A stretch of 64,000 bases of DNA, from assembly GCF_030656345.1 (NCBI RefSeq), contig NZ_JAUSNR010000036.1, forward strand, positions 44,710 through 108,709. The letters run 5' to 3'. The notes under the pieces are model-generated. The model did not search any database and had not been told where the DNA came from. It saw nothing but the letters and a program-made list of their open reading frames with translations. Source of the stretch: Pseudotabrizicola sp. GTDB lineage: Bacteria; Pseudomonadota; Alphaproteobacteria; Rhodobacterales; Rhodobacteraceae. Positions 27,476-36,745 of the stretch are shown piece after piece. Position numbers and translations under genes: made by a program. Position 1 is the first letter of the stretch, and each line of letters begins with the position of its first letter.

Positions 27476-28225
27476 ATGAACAAGCCGCTCATGGCAAAGG
27501 CCACCGCCGTCTGGCTTGTGGACAATACCACCCTGTCGTTCAAGCAGGTCGCCGATTTCTGCGGCATGCACGAGCTGGAAGTGCAGGGCATCGCCGATGG
27601 CGACGTGGCCCCCGGCGTCAAGGGTTTTGACCCGGTTGGCAACAACCAGCTGGACGCGGGCGAGATCGAGAAGGGTCAGAAAGACCCGCTCTACAAGCTG
27701 AAGCTGAAATTCAACGCGGCTGCGGTCGGCGAAGAAAAGCGCCGCGGCCCGCGCTATACCCCGTTGTCCAAACGTCAGGACCGCCCGGCCGCCATTCTGT
27801 GGCTGGTGAAGTTCCATCCGGAACTGTCGGACGGTGCCATCGGCAAGCTGGTCGGCACCACCAAGCCGACGATTCAGGCGATCCGCGAACGCACGCACTG
27901 GAACATCAACAACATCACCCCGGTTGACCCGGTGGCGCTCGGCCTGTGCAAACAGTCCGAGCTCGACACCTCGGTTCAGGCCGCCGTGCGCCGCCGCGCC
28001 TCGGAAGGCGTGGTGATGAGCGATGACGAACGCCGCAAACTGGTGTCGACCGAACAGTCGCTGGGCATGTCGGCAGAGCCGAAGATGCCATCGGGGCTTG
28101 AGGTGTTCACCCGGCCTGAAAAAGAAGAAAAGCCCGCCGATTTTTCGGATGCGGAAAGCTTTTTCAACCTGCCGCAGCAGGATGATGACGAAGACGAGGA
28201 CGAGGATGACGCACCGCGCCGCTGA
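27476..28225 (+). CDS. trcR: Cell-cycle transcriptional regulator TrcR (DUF1013)
   Basis: Alphaproteobacteria-specific regulator of 249 residues. The family N-terminus MNKPLMAKATAVWLVDNT precedes helix-turn-helix-like segments (LSFKQVADFCGMHELEVQGI and LSDGAIGKLVGTTKPTIQAI). An acidic tail ends in a run of Asp/Glu (QQDDDEDEDEDD). A strong AAAGGAG lies before the ATG at 27476; the 49-codon upstream extension is not family-like. The name follows the Pfam TrcR family. Binding targets are not visible here. A terminator follows at 28254. Confidence 0.88.
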   Translation: MNKPLMAKATAVWLVDNTTLSFKQVADFCGMHELEVQGIADGDVAPGVKGFDPVGNNQLDAGEIEKGQKDPLYKLKLKFNAAAVGEEKRRGPRYTPLSKRQDRPAAILWLVKFHPELSDGAIGKLVGTTKPTIQAIRERTHWNINNITPVDPVALGLCKQSELDTSVQAAVRRRASEGVVMSDDERRKLVSTEQSLGMSAEPKMPSGLEVFTRPEKEEKPADFSDAESFFNLPQQDDDEDEDEDDAPRR

Positions 28226-28253
28226 GCGCAGCTGCGATCTTCGCCAAAACAGC

Positions 28254-28278
28254 AAGGGCACCCTTCGGGGTGCCTTTT
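28254..28278 (+). terminator. Rho-independent terminator of trcR
   Basis: AAGGGCACCC-TTCG-GGGTGCCTTTT: an eight-base GC-rich stem with a UUCG tetraloop and a T-tract, 29 bases after the trcR stop. The complementary strand can also terminate transcription from recR. Confidence 0.85.
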
Positions 28279-28312
28279 CGCATTGTGGCTCTTGGACCGG
28301 CAAGCTTGGCCT

Positions 28313-28912
28313 TCAAACCTTGCGGCGGGCGCGCAGGGCGGCACCGATGGTGCCGTCATCCAGATAGTCCAGCTCCCCCCCCACCGGCACACCTTGTGCA
28401 AGGCTGCTGATCTGCACGCCCGAAGCGGCCAGCGCATCTGCGATGTAATGTGCGGTGGTCTGGCCATCGACGGTGGCATTCAGCGCCAGAATCACCTCGG
28501 TCACCCCTTCCGCCTGCACCCTGTCCGCCAGATCGGGGATGCGCAGGTCTTCGGGCCCGATGGCGTCCAGCGCAGACAGCGTGCCGCCCAATACATGATA
28601 GCGCCCCTTGAACGCGCCGCCGCGTTCCATCGCCCACAGATCGGCGACGGTTTCCACCACGCAGATTTCCCCGGTCGCGCGGCGCGGGTCATCGCAGACC
28701 GGGCACAGGTCGGTGGTGCCGACATTGCCGCAGACGCGGCAATCCTGCGCGGTCAGCGCCACCGTCGCCATTGCTTGCGCCAAGGGGGCCATCACCGTAT
28801 CGCGGCGTTTGAGCAAATGCAGCACCGCGCGGCGCGCAGAGCGCGGCCCAAGCCCCGGCAGCCGCGCCATCAGCGCGATCAGGGCGTCAATCTCGCGCGG
28901 GGGGCCGGACAT
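28313..28912 (-). CDS. recR: Recombination protein RecR
   Basis: Acts with RecF/RecO to load RecA at gaps. The 199-residue protein has the N-terminal helix-hairpin-helix ([20 protein letters not shown]). The Cys4 zinc finger is CRVCGN...CPVCDD, and the Toprim domain starts at [14 protein letters not shown]. The C-terminal [14 protein letters not shown] Walker-like motif appears here as [20 protein letters not shown]. It is last in the conserved dnaX-ybaB-recR operon, three bases after ybaB. Confidence 0.96.
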   Translation of the reverse strand: MSGPPREIDALIALMARLPGLGPRSARRAVLHLLKRRDTVMAPLAQAMATVALTAQDCRVCGNVGTTDLCPVCDDPRRATGEICVVETVADLWAMERGGAFKGRYHVLGGTLSALDAIGPEDLRIPDLADRVQAEGVTEVILALNATVDGQTTAHYIADALAASGVQISSLAQGVPVGGELDYLDDGTIGAALRARRKV

Positions 28913-28915
28913 TTC

Positions 28916-29260
28916 CTAGAACGGCAGTTGCATGCCGGGGGGCAGGCCCAGACCTTCGGTCAGCTTGGCCAGTTCGCTCCGGCTGCGCTCGGCGGCTTTA
29001 GCCTGCGCGTCCTTGATGGCGGCAAGGATCAGATCCTCGACAACTTCCTTTTCCGACGCGACAAAGATCGACGGATCGATCTCCAGCCCGGTCAGCTCGC
29101 CCTTTGCCGTCGCGCGCGCACGAACCAGCCCGGCCCCGGATTCGCCGATAACCACGATGCGGGACAACTCCTCCTGCATCTCGGCCATCTTGCTCTGCAT
29201 TTCCTGCGCTTTTTTCATCATCCCGGCCATATCGCCAAGACCACCCAAACCCTTCAGCAT
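28916..29260 (-). CDS. ybaB: Nucleoid-associated protein YbaB/EbfC
   Basis: Small dimeric DNA-binding protein of 114 residues. It starts MLKGLGGLGDMAGMMKKAQEMQ, the typical YbaB helix, followed by the strand-rich region with VVIGESGAGLVRARATAKGE and LEIDPSIF. The Gly/Met-rich N-terminus and the DLILAAIKDAQAKA helix are conserved. It is located 12 bases after dnaX and 3 before recR, the near-universal arrangement of this family. Confidence 0.95.
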   Translation of the reverse strand: MLKGLGGLGDMAGMMKKAQEMQSKMAEMQEELSRIVVIGESGAGLVRARATAKGELTGLEIDPSIFVASEKEVVEDLILAAIKDAQAKAAERSRSELAKLTEGLGLPPGMQLPF

Positions 29261-29272
29261 CGCATTGTCCTT

Positions 29273-31033
29273 TCAGCTATCCTCGAACGGATCCCATTCG
29301 TCTTCGACTTCCGGCAGCGCCTCGGCGGCAGCGGCCTGCACCAGATCTTCCGCCGTGCGGATTCCGGCAATCTTTGCCCCCGGAAAGGCAAGCATCACCG
29401 CCTGTACCAGCGGCGTCTGCATCACCTCGGCCTCGGCCTTGACCCGGCCTGCGTCGCGCGCCTCGGCAAGGGTGGGCTGGCCGCCCCCCGACACCACCGA
29501 CACGCCCCAGCGCCGCCCGGTAAAGGCCTGCAACCGCTGGCCCAGCCGCGCTGCAAGGTCAGAGCCTGCCTTGGGCGAGGGTTCAAATTCGATCCGACCG
29601 GGCGCGTAATGCACAAGGCGCAGGCCCTCTTCCACCTCATACAACAGCTTCATGTCGCGCCGCTCGCGGATCAGGGCAACGACAGAATCAAATGTCGCAT
29701 AGACCACCTGATCGGCGGCCAGTTGCATCGCCTGCCCGGCCCCGTTCATCGACGGCCCGCGCATCGGTGCCGACGGCGCGCGCATCATCGCCCCATGAAC
29801 GGTGCCACCACCTGCCGGGGCGCCGCCCGCAACCGGCCCGCCCGGCCCAGTGACCGGCCCGGTGCCTTGCCCGGCCTGCAACCGCCGGATCAGGGTTTCG
29901 GGGTCGGGCAGATCGGCCACATGGGTCAGGCGGATGATCGCCATTTCAGCCGCCATCATCGCATTGGGGGCCAGCCCCACCTCTTCAATGGCTTTCAACA
30001 GCATCTGCCACATCCGGCTAAGGCTACGCATCGGCAGGCGTGTGGCCATATCCAGGCCCCGCGCGCGTTCATCCGGCGGGGTGGTCGGATCTTCCGCCGC
30101 CTCTGGCGTGATCTTGATCACAGACACCCAATGGGTGATCTCGGCCAGATCGCGCAAAATTGCCATCGGGTCGGCGCCATCGGCGTATTGCCCGGCCACT
30201 TCGGTCAGCGCCGCTGCGGCATCGCCCCGCATGATCAGGTCGAACAGGTCCAGCACCCGTCCCCGGTCGGCCAGTCCCAGCATGGCGCGCACCTGCAGCG
30301 CGGTGGTTTCCCCCGCGCCATGGGCAATCGCCTGATCCATCAGGCTCATGGCGTCCCGCACCGACCCTTCGGCAGCCCGGGTGATCAGCGCCATGGCGTC
30401 GGCAGCCAGTGTCGCGCCCTCCAGCCCGGCAATGCGCGACAAATGCGCCATCATCACCTCAGGCTCGATCCGCTTCAGGTCGAACCGCTGGCAGCGTGAC
30501 AGCACGGTCACTGGCACCTTGCGAATTTCTGTCGTGGCGAAGATGAATTTCACATGTGCCGGCGGTTCTTCCAACGTTTTCAGCAGCGCGTTAAATGCGC
30601 TGGTCGACAGCATATGCACTTCGTCGATGATGTAGATCTTGTAGCGCGCCGAGGCCGCCCGGTAATGCACCGAATCGATGATCTCGCGGATGTCGCCCAC
30701 GCCGGTACGGCTGGCGGCGTCCATTTCCATCACATCGACATGACGACCTTCGGCAATCGCGCGGCATGGCTCGCACTGGCCGCAAGGCTCCGTCGTCGGC
30801 CCGCCTGTGCCATCCGGCCCCACACAGTTCAGCCCCTTGGCGATGATCCGCGCGGTGGTGGTCTTGCCGACCCCGCGCACGCCCGTCATCACAAAGGCAT
30901 GGGCGATGCGGTCGGCGGCAAAGGCGTTCTTCAGCGTGCGCACCATCGCCTCTTGCCCGATCAGATCGGCAAAGGTGGCGGGGCGGTATTTCCGCGCCAG
31001 AACCTGATAGGATTTCTCGGGACTGTCGGACAT
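29273..31033 (-). CDS. dnaX: DNA polymerase III subunit gamma/tau
   Basis: ATPase of the clamp loader and organiser of the replisome. It has 586 residues. The N-terminal AAA+ module opens YQVLARKYRPATFADLIGQ and has Walker A GVRGVGKTTTARI. Zinc cysteines lie in CGQCEPC, followed by Walker B IIDEVHMLS, the sensor/SRC motif and the arginine finger in VLSRCQRFDLKR. A Gly/Pro/Ala-rich linker near residues 395-420 leads to the tau-specific C-terminal region. No frameshift heptamer of the E. coli type (A AAA AAG) was noticed, so a separate gamma form is not predicted. It is first in the dnaX-ybaB-recR operon. Confidence 0.96.
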   Translation of the reverse strand: MSDSPEKSYQVLARKYRPATFADLIGQEAMVRTLKNAFAADRIAHAFVMTGVRGVGKTTTARIIAKGLNCVGPDGTGGPTTEPCGQCEPCRAIAEGRHVDVMEMDAASRTGVGDIREIIDSVHYRAASARYKIYIIDEVHMLSTSAFNALLKTLEEPPAHVKFIFATTEIRKVPVTVLSRCQRFDLKRIEPEVMMAHLSRIAGLEGATLAADAMALITRAAEGSVRDAMSLMDQAIAHGAGETTALQVRAMLGLADRGRVLDLFDLIMRGDAAAALTEVAGQYADGADPMAILRDLAEITHWVSVIKITPEAAEDPTTPPDERARGLDMATRLPMRSLSRMWQMLLKAIEEVGLAPNAMMAAEMAIIRLTHVADLPDPETLIRRLQAGQGTGPVTGPGGPVAGGAPAGGGTVHGAMMRAPSAPMRGPSMNGAGQAMQLAADQVVYATFDSVVALIRERRDMKLLYEVEEGLRLVHYAPGRIEFEPSPKAGSDLAARLGQRLQAFTGRRWGVSVVSGGGQPTLAEARDAGRVKAEAEVMQTPLVQAVMLAFPGAKIAGIRTAEDLVQAAAAEALPEVEDEWDPFEDS

Positions 31034-31102
31034 ACTGCCTTCCGGGGTTGCGCTGGCCCCAACCTAGGCGCTGCCGCGTCCCGCGTCCACCCGAAGGCCC
31101 TG

Positions 31103-31585
31103 ATGATGACCCTTGAGATTGCAGAAATTCCGGCCCTTGATGGCACCCTCGCGCTCTGCCCGATGCCGGGGCGGACGGGCGATTATGCGGGTGACCTTGA
31201 AACGCTGCTCGCCTGGCGGCCCGCGTTGGTGCTGACCATGACGTCAAAGCTGGAACTGGCGACCAAGGGCGCAGGTACCCTGCCCGCCGATCTGGCGGCG
31301 GCGGGCATTGATTGGCTGCACCTGCCGGTGCCGGATTTCGGCACGCCAAAAGCGGATACCACAGCGCTCTGGCCCGATGCTTCGGCCCGCGCCCGCGCCG
31401 TACTGGCCGGTGGCGGCCGGGTGCTTGCCCATTGCATGGGCGGATGCGGGCGGTCAGGCATGGTGGTGCTGCGGCTGCTGACCGATGCCGGCGAAGACCC
31501 CGACACCGCCCTCACCCGCCTGCGCGCCGCACGCCCCTGCGCCGTGGAGACAAAGGCGCAACAGCGCTGGGCTTCCACAACCTGA
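31103..31585 (+). CDS. Protein-tyrosine/dual-specificity phosphatase-like protein
   Basis: Cysteine phosphatase of 160 residues. The CX5R loop reads HCMGGCGRSG with Cys111 as nucleophile and Arg117-Ser118. The probable general acid Asp lies in PVPDFGTPK near residue 78. The overall layout matches the compact CDKN3/DSP-like bacterial phosphatases. Start codons ATG 31103 or 31106 are equally possible. The gene is divergent from dnaX with about 70 bases between and converges on rlmH. No kinase gene was recognised nearby, so the substrate is unknown. Confidence 0.8.
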   Translation: MMTLEIAEIPALDGTLALCPMPGRTGDYAGDLETLLAWRPALVLTMTSKLELATKGAGTLPADLAAAGIDWLHLPVPDFGTPKADTTALWPDASARARAVLAGGGRVLAHCMGGCGRSGMVVLRLLTDAGEDPDTALTRLRAARPCAVETKAQQRWASTT

Positions 31586-31645
31586 ACCGTTTCATCTGTC
31601 CTCAAATATCCCCGCGCGGCGCGCTTCCGCACGACCCGCTGCGCC

Positions 31646-32116
31646 TCACGCCCGGTGGTAAGGCGCGCCCGCAAGGATCGACGCCGCACGGTACAGCTGT
31701 TCGCACAGCATCACCCGCACCAGCATATGCGGCCAGACCATCTTGCCAAAACTGACCGAAGCATCCGCCCGCGCCCGCAGCCCGGGATCAATCCCGTCCG
31801 CGCCGCCGATCACAAAGGCCAGATCCTGCCGCCCAGCGTCACGCCAGCGCACCAGCATTGCGGCAAACTCGGGGCTGCTGACCAGTGCGCCGCGTTCGTC
31901 CATGGTGACAATCAACGCCCCCGCAGGAATGGCGCGCGACAACAGCTCGGCCTCGGCAGCCATACCGCCGCCGCGCTTGTCCTCAACCTCATGCTCCGCC
32001 AGTGGACCAAGCGACAGCGCCCGGCCGGAACGGTCAAACCGCGTCACATAATCGTCGATCAACTCGCGCTCGGGGCCGGTCCGCAGCCGGCCCACGGCGC
32101 ACAGATGCACACGCAT
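31646..32116 (-). CDS. rlmH: 23S rRNA (pseudouridine-1915-N3)-methyltransferase RlmH
   Basis: SPOUT-fold methyltransferase that modifies pseudouridine 1915 in helix 69 of the assembled ribosome. It has 156 residues. The N-terminus is MRVHLCAVGRLRTGPERELI. The knot motif is FVIGGADGIDP, and the C-terminus has WPHMLVRVMLCEQLYRA...YHRA, which ends nearly all family members. The start is four bases after the rsfS stop, and the pairing rsfS-rlmH is widely conserved. The longer upstream frame lies within rsfS and was rejected. Confidence 0.96.
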   Translation of the reverse strand: MRVHLCAVGRLRTGPERELIDDYVTRFDRSGRALSLGPLAEHEVEDKRGGGMAAEAELLSRAIPAGALIVTMDERGALVSSPEFAAMLVRWRDAGRQDLAFVIGGADGIDPGLRARADASVSFGKMVWPHMLVRVMLCEQLYRAASILAGAPYHRA

Positions 32117-32120
32117 GGGG

Positions 32121-32555
32121 TCAGACGACCGACCCGCGCAGCGCGTCGCCTGACGGCAGCCACATCTTTTCCAGCTGATAGAAGTCGCGCACTTCGGGGC
32201 GGAAGACGTGGACGATGACATCACCCGCGTCGATCAGCACCCAGTCGCCGGTTTCCTTGCCTTCCATCTTGCAGACAAGGCCAAAGCCTTGCTTGACCCG
32301 GTCGGCCAGCTTTTCGGCAATGGCGGCGACCTGACGCGAAGACCGGCCCGAGCAGATCACCATGTAATCGGCCACGTCCGACCGGCCGCGCAGATCGATC
32401 TGCACGATACCTTCGGCTTTGTCGTCATCCACCGAGGCCAGCACCGCTTCGAGCAGGTGTTCCGGGGTATAATCCGGGCCGCTTGCGCGGTTTGCCCGGG
32501 GTCCGACCGGAAGCCCGGTCGCAGGATCTGAGTGAGACAGGACATCGTCCTCCAT
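32121..32555 (-). CDS. rsfS: Ribosome silencing factor RsfS
   Basis: Binds ribosomal protein L14 (uL14) and blocks subunit joining when nutrients fall. It is 144 residues. A variable 25-residue N-terminus is followed by LLEAVLASVDDDKAEGIVQIDL, the SDVADYMVICSGRSSRQVAAIA core and the end GDVIVHVFRPEVRDFYQLEKMW, the family signature. It is upstream of rlmH with a 4-base gap. The exact start could be a later codon, since the N-terminal tail is longer than usual. Confidence 0.94.
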   Translation of the reverse strand: MEDDVLSHSDPATGLPVGPRANRASGPDYTPEHLLEAVLASVDDDKAEGIVQIDLRGRSDVADYMVICSGRSSRQVAAIAEKLADRVKQGFGLVCKMEGKETGDWVLIDAGDVIVHVFRPEVRDFYQLEKMWLPSGDALRGSVV

Positions 32556-32904
32556 CTGACGCGCCGATCCACCCCCGGCGCCGGGACAGCCCTAGGGTAG
32601 CACCCTTGGGGCACAACCTCAACAAATCGGGGCAAGCCGGGGGCCATAGCGCCGATTCCGCGCGTGCGCAAGCGAAGACGGTCGCGATGACAGTCATGGA
32701 ACCTTGCCTGACGCGGGTTTTGGGCGTATCAAGCGCGCCATGAGCGGGTTCATCTATTTCAACATCACCGACCGTGCGCGGCTTCCGGCCCGTTTCTTCG
32801 GCATGACCCGCAGCGTGCTTGCGCGACTTTGACGCAAAGCCGCGCCCCCGGCGGCGCTGCCCCCTGCCCTGTTCAAAAAGCCATCCCAGCATAAGGTGAG
32901 AGCC
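32556..32904. other. 349-base gap before leuC with two coupled mini-ORFs
   Basis: Between divergent rsfS and leuC. It holds an 18-codon frame (32687-32743) whose stop overlaps the ATG of a 30-codon frame (32740-32832). The short peptides are not rich in Leu, so a classic leucine attenuator is not evident. No strong terminator/antiterminator pair was seen. Confidence 0.5.
32740..32832 (+). CDS. Candidate 30-residue small protein upstream of leuC
   Basis: Reads MSGFIYFNITDRARLPARFF and ends in VLARL. The composition (aromatic N-terminus, basic C-terminal half) is protein-like. Its ATG overlaps the stop of an 18-codon frame in the ATGA manner. It ends 72 bases before leuC. The ribosome site is weak and the product is unrecognised. 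Confidence 0.3.
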   Translation: MSGFIYFNITDRARLPARFFGMTRSVLARL

Positions 32905-34323
32905 ATGACCGCTCCGCGTACACTCTACGATAAAATCTGGGACGACCATGTCGTCCACCAGGCCGAAGACGGCACCTGTCTTTTGTATATCGACCGCCAT
33001 CTGGTGCACGAAGTCACCAGCCCGCAGGCGTTCGAAGGGCTGCGGATGACGGGCCGCACCGTGCGCGCGCCGGAAAAGACCATCGCCGTGCCCGACCACA
33101 ACGTGCCCACCACGCTGGACCGCGCCAATGCCGCGACCATGACCGAAGACAGCCGGATTCAGGTCGAAGCGCTGGACAAGAACGCCCGCGATTTCGGAAT
33201 CAACTATTACCCGGTGTCCGATGTGCGTCAGGGCATCGTGCATATCGTCGGCCCGGAACAGGGCTGGACCCTGCCGGGGATGACCGTGGTCTGTGGCGAT
33301 TCGCATACCGCCACGCACGGGGCGTTCGGGAGCCTCGCCCATGGAATCGGCACGTCCGAGGTGGAACATGTGCTGGCGACCCAGACGCTGATCCAGCGCA
33401 AGGGCAAGAACATGAAGGTGGAAATCACCGGCAGCTTGCGCCCCGGCGTGACCGCAAAGGACATCACCCTGTCAGTGATCGGCGAAACCGGAACCGCGGG
33501 CGGCACCGGCTATGTCATCGAATACTGCGGTCAGGCGATTCGCGAACTGTCGATGGAAGGCCGGATGACGGTCTGCAACATGGCGATCGAGGGTGGCGCA
33601 CGTGCCGGTCTGATTGCGCCGGATGAAAAGACCTTTGCCTATTGCATGGGCCGCCCGCACGCGCCGAAGGGTGCCAAGTGGGAGGCAGCTGTCGCCTATT
33701 GGAAGACCCTGTTTTCCGATGACGGTGCGCATTGGGACAAGGTTGTCACCCTGAAGGGCGAAGATATCGCCCCCGTGGTGACATGGGGCACCAGCCCCGA
33801 AGACGTGCTGCCGATCACCGGCACCGTGCCCGCAGCCGGTGATTTTACCGGCGGCAAGGTCGAGGCCGCACAGCGCAGCCTTGATTACATGGGCCTGACG
33901 CCGGGCCAGAAGCTGACCGACATCGCCATCGACACCGTCTTTATTGGGTCGTGCACCAATGGCCGGATCGAAGATCTGCGGGCGGCGGCGGCGATCCTGA
34001 AGGGCAAGAAGATTGCGGTGAAACGCGCCATGGTGGTGCCCGGCTCTGGCCTCGTGCGGGCGCAGGCGGAAGAGGAAGGTCTGGCGCAGATCTTCATCGA
34101 CGCAGGCTTTGAATGGCGGCTGGCCGGCTGTTCGATGTGTCTGGCGATGAACCCGGATCAGCTGACCCCGGGCGAACGCTGCGCCGCAACCAGCAACCGC
34201 AACTTCGAGGGGCGTCAGGGCCGGGGCGGTCGCACCCACCTGATGTCGCCCGCCATGGCGGCGGCGGCGGCGATCACCGGGCATCTGACCGATGTGCGCG
34301 AGATGATGACGGAAACCGTCTGA
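32905..34323 (+). CDS. leuC: 3-isopropylmalate dehydratase large subunit
   Basis: With LeuD, isomerises 2- to 3-isopropylmalate in leucine synthesis using a 4Fe-4S cluster. It has 472 residues. It begins [17 protein letters not shown] and contains [13 protein letters not shown]. The cluster cysteines lie in IGSCTNGR and CSMCLAMN, and the end has [19 protein letters not shown]. The ATG at 32905 has an AAGGTGAG ribosome site. leuD follows only after a membrane-protein gene on the other strand. Confidence 0.97.
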   Translation: MTAPRTLYDKIWDDHVVHQAEDGTCLLYIDRHLVHEVTSPQAFEGLRMTGRTVRAPEKTIAVPDHNVPTTLDRANAATMTEDSRIQVEALDKNARDFGINYYPVSDVRQGIVHIVGPEQGWTLPGMTVVCGDSHTATHGAFGSLAHGIGTSEVEHVLATQTLIQRKGKNMKVEITGSLRPGVTAKDITLSVIGETGTAGGTGYVIEYCGQAIRELSMEGRMTVCNMAIEGGARAGLIAPDEKTFAYCMGRPHAPKGAKWEAAVAYWKTLFSDDGAHWDKVVTLKGEDIAPVVTWGTSPEDVLPITGTVPAAGDFTGGKVEAAQRSLDYMGLTPGQKLTDIAIDTVFIGSCTNGRIEDLRAAAAILKGKKIAVKRAMVVPGSGLVRAQAEEEGLAQIFIDAGFEWRLAGCSMCLAMNPDQLTPGERCAATSNRNFEGRQGRGGRTHLMSPAMAAAAAITGHLTDVREMMTETV

Positions 34324-34333
34324 CCACATGGCA

Positions 34334-34370
34334 GAGGGACCGCGCGGCCCTAGCGGCGGCGCGGTCCCTT
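34334..34370. terminator. Hairpin terminator after leuC, overlapping convergent gene end
   Basis: AGGGACCGCGC and GCGCGGTCCCTT pair over 11 bases around a 13-base loop, followed by a short T-rich stretch. The stem overlaps the last codons of the opposing membrane-protein gene, so one element may end both transcripts. Confidence 0.6.
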
Positions 34371-34946
34371 TGTCAGCAGCAAGACCAGCGCATTCAGCGT
34401 GATCATGACCAGACCCGTCAGTTCAAAGATCACGTTGAACCGCACATCCCTGACCCGCAGATTGATGATCTCGTCAAAATGATGAAACCCGACCGCCCTG
34501 AACGCGACAAAGCCTGCCACGACGATCAGACCCAGAAGGGCAAGACCGTTGCGCCGCAGGTCGCGCCGCATATGGTAAAGGCTGGCGGCCAGCACGATCA
34601 GGATAAAGGCCAGCAGCGCGAGTATCACATTGCGCTGAAACGGGCGGCGGTCTTCGTACCAGCCCTGCTGCTGGGCAATGCAGCGCCCGGTGGCGGTCAG
34701 CAGGGATTGCAGGTCGAGTTGCTTGTTCACGGCCAGAAAAGCCATGGCAGCACAGAGCAGAATCCAGAACACCTGCGCCCGGGCCGATCCGCCCCGACGG
34801 CGGCGCACCACAGCCAAAGCCAGAACCGCGCAGGCAACATAGGCCGCCACCGTGATCCAGCCCCAGAAGGTCGGGTCACCAATGGTGGGCGACCAGCGGT
34901 TGAACGTGCACGTGTGCAGCAGAGATACGTCGATGGTCTGAAACAT
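34350..34946 (-). CDS. Unrecognised five-helix membrane protein
   Basis: 198 residues with five likely membrane helices (about 28-48, 56-74, 105-123, 131-149 and 170-190). The charged loops include a RRRRGGSAR positive cluster after helix 1, placing that loop in the cytoplasm. A pair of Cys residues and an HHFDEIINLR segment are the only polar features that stand out. No family was recognised. It lies between leuC and leuD on the opposite strand; similar genes may carry misleading isopropylmalate-isomerase names because of that position. The function is unknown. Confidence 0.7.
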   Translation of the reverse strand: MFQTIDVSLLHTCTFNRWSPTIGDPTFWGWITVAAYVACAVLALAVVRRRRGGSARAQVFWILLCAAMAFLAVNKQLDLQSLLTATGRCIAQQQGWYEDRRPFQRNVILALLAFILIVLAASLYHMRRDLRRNGLALLGLIVVAGFVAFRAVGFHHFDEIINLRVRDVRFNVIFELTGLVMITLNALVLLLTKGPRRR

Positions 34947-35037
34947 AAAGCAATGCGATCCGGTTCGGGCCGCGCAATCTTAACAGCGTCAGCGGCTTAG
35001 CCAAGCCCTGCCGGCACCCAGCATCAAGGACGACCCC

Positions 35038-35643
35038 ATGGACAAGTTCACCACCCTGACCGGAATTGCGGCCCCGATGCCGCTGGTCAACATCGACACC
35101 GACATGATCATCCCCAAGCAATTCCTGAAAACCATCCAGCGTTCCGGCCTTGGCAAGAACCTGTTTGACGAAATGCGCTACACTCAAGACGGTGCCGAGA
35201 TCCCGGATTTCGTGCTGAACCAACCCGCCTATCGCAAGTCCGAGATCATCATCGCGGGCGACAATTTCGGCTGCGGTTCCTCACGCGAACACGCGCCCTG
35301 GGCGCTTTTGGACTTTGGCATCCGCTGCGTGATCGCCACCAGCTTTGCCGACATTTTCTACAACAACTGCTTCAAGAACGGCATCCTGCCGATCGTGATG
35401 CCGCAGGACGTGGTGGATGTGCTGATGGCCGATGCCCGCAAGGGGGCCAACGCCCGCGTCACCATCGACCTTGAGGCGCAGACCGTCACCACGTCGGACG
35501 GGCAGAGCTTTGGCTTTGACGTCGACAGCCACCGCAAGCATTGTTTGCTGAACGGGTTGGACGATATTGGCCTGACGCTGGAAAAGGTGGCGGCGATTGA
35601 CTGCTTTGAGGCCAAGAATGCCACACTGCGGCCTTGGGCCTGA
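35038..35643 (+). CDS. leuD: 3-isopropylmalate dehydratase small subunit
   Basis: Swivelling subunit that pairs with LeuC. The 201-residue protein contains [13 protein letters not shown], the signature [17 protein letters not shown] and [18 protein letters not shown]. The start ATG follows AAGGACGACCCC. A good terminator ends the gene, so leuB, 2.1 kb downstream, must have its own promoter or depend on the intervening genes. Confidence 0.97.
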   Translation: MDKFTTLTGIAAPMPLVNIDTDMIIPKQFLKTIQRSGLGKNLFDEMRYTQDGAEIPDFVLNQPAYRKSEIIIAGDNFGCGSSREHAPWALLDFGIRCVIATSFADIFYNNCFKNGILPIVMPQDVVDVLMADARKGANARVTIDLEAQTVTTSDGQSFGFDVDSHRKHCLLNGLDDIGLTLEKVAAIDCFEAKNATLRPWA

Positions 35644-35666
35644 AAACCGTTGAACCACAACATCTT

Positions 35667-35697
35667 GGGCCGCCCCACAGGGCGGCCCTTTTGTTTT
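35667..35697 (+). terminator. leuD: Rho-independent terminator of leuD
   Basis: GGGCCGCCC-CACA-GGGCGGCCC, a nine-base perfect stem, followed by TTTTGTTTT 24 bases after the leuD stop. Between here and 35899 there is no gene beyond an open frame without a ribosome site. Confidence 0.88.
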
Positions 35698-35899
35698 CGC
35701 CGTCTTGATGCAATCGGGCGACACATTGGCCGCGAATGTGCCACAATATATAATCAAATATTACCAGACGATTGCGGGCCGCGACGAAAGAAGGCACAAA
35801 TTGGGCAAGAAAAAGGCAGCCCGTCAGACTTGGCGGGAGATCTTCGGAACAAGGTCCCGGCACAGCATCGGGACCGACCGGGTGGAAGGTGGCAAAGCA

Positions 35900-36745
35900 G
35901 TGGTCTCGCGATTCTCGGGCGCTTTCTTGAGGGCAGTTCTGGTCATCCTCGTGGTGATCACGCCGTCAGTGATCCTGACCGATGTCTCCAGTGACGCCAA
36001 GCAGATGGCTGCACTGGTCGCGCTGTTTGCCGGATTGCTGACCTTTGTCGAATACAATACCGAAGCCCCCAGCCTGATCGAGTTCCGCGATGCGCCGCCT
36101 TTCAACCGGGTCCGGCTGACGATGCTGTTTTTCACGGTGCTGTGTCTGGCGGTGATGGAAAGCAGCCGGGTGCAGACCACAAGTCTGGGTGCCTTGGTAC
36201 AGGCGATTGGCCAACTTGTCGGGCACTCGCTGGATTTCCCCTATTCGCCGGTGCGGCTTGCCAAGCTGATGCTGGCCGAAACCGCGACGCCTGCGCAGGT
36301 GCAGGCGGTGCGTGACGCGGCGGGCGTGGCCTATATCACCTCACTGATCTCGCTTGCCGGGTTTGTCATCCTGTTGAAAATCAGTGTCTGGCCGATGCAG
36401 GGCCGCATGTTCAATGTCTGGATCAACCTGCCCACCTTTGACCCTACCGCCGGCGATCTGGTGGAAAGGCTGGAGCGGGACGCGCGGATCAACATCATCC
36501 TTGGCTTTCTGCTGCCCTTTATCATCCCCTTTGTCGTCAGCCTGTCGTCAACTGGTATCGATCCCGATAGCATGACAGCATCGCAAACCCTGATCTGGAC
36601 AATGACAGCATGGGCATTTCTTCCTGCAAGCCTGTTCATGCGCGGTATCGCCATGGGGCGGATCGCCGATATGGTCCGTCAGATGCGCCGTGTGCAGGGC
36701 GCACGGGACAGATCGGCCATGGCGCGGGCCTCGCGGGCGTTCTGA
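35900..36745 (+). CDS. Unrecognised multi-pass membrane protein in leu locus
   Basis: 281 residues from a GTG start with a GGAAGGTGG ribosome site. The frame is open 65 codons further upstream, but that part is hydrophilic and overlaps the leuD terminator region. About six membrane helices are predicted (near 10-27, 36-52, 73-88, 145-163, 200-218 and 233-250). A hydrophilic DPTAGDLVERLERDAR loop precedes helix 5, and the C-terminus is Arg-rich and cytoplasmic (MVRQMRRVQGARDRSAMARA). No family was recognised. The 3' end overlaps the EEP hydrolase frame. Confidence 0.7.
   Translation: MVSRFSGAFLRAVLVILVVITPSVILTDVSSDAKQMAALVALFAGLLTFVEYNTEAPSLIEFRDAPPFNRVRLTMLFFTVLCLAVMESSRVQTTSLGALVQAIGQLVGHSLDFPYSPVRLAKLMLAETATPAQVQAVRDAAGVAYITSLISLAGFVILLKISVWPMQGRMFNVWINLPTFDPTAGDLVERLERDARINIILGFLLPFIIPFVVSLSSTGIDPDSMTASQTLIWTMTAWAFLPASLFMRGIAMGRIADMVRQMRRVQGARDRSAMARASRAF

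Noticed and set aside
28283..30499. 738-codon plus-strand frame across recR-ybaB-dnaX
   Set aside because: Antisense shadow of the conserved operon; no motif or ribosome site.
29273..31033. Programmed frameshift in dnaX producing gamma
   Set aside because: No slippery A-rich heptamer followed by a stem was seen in the linker region.
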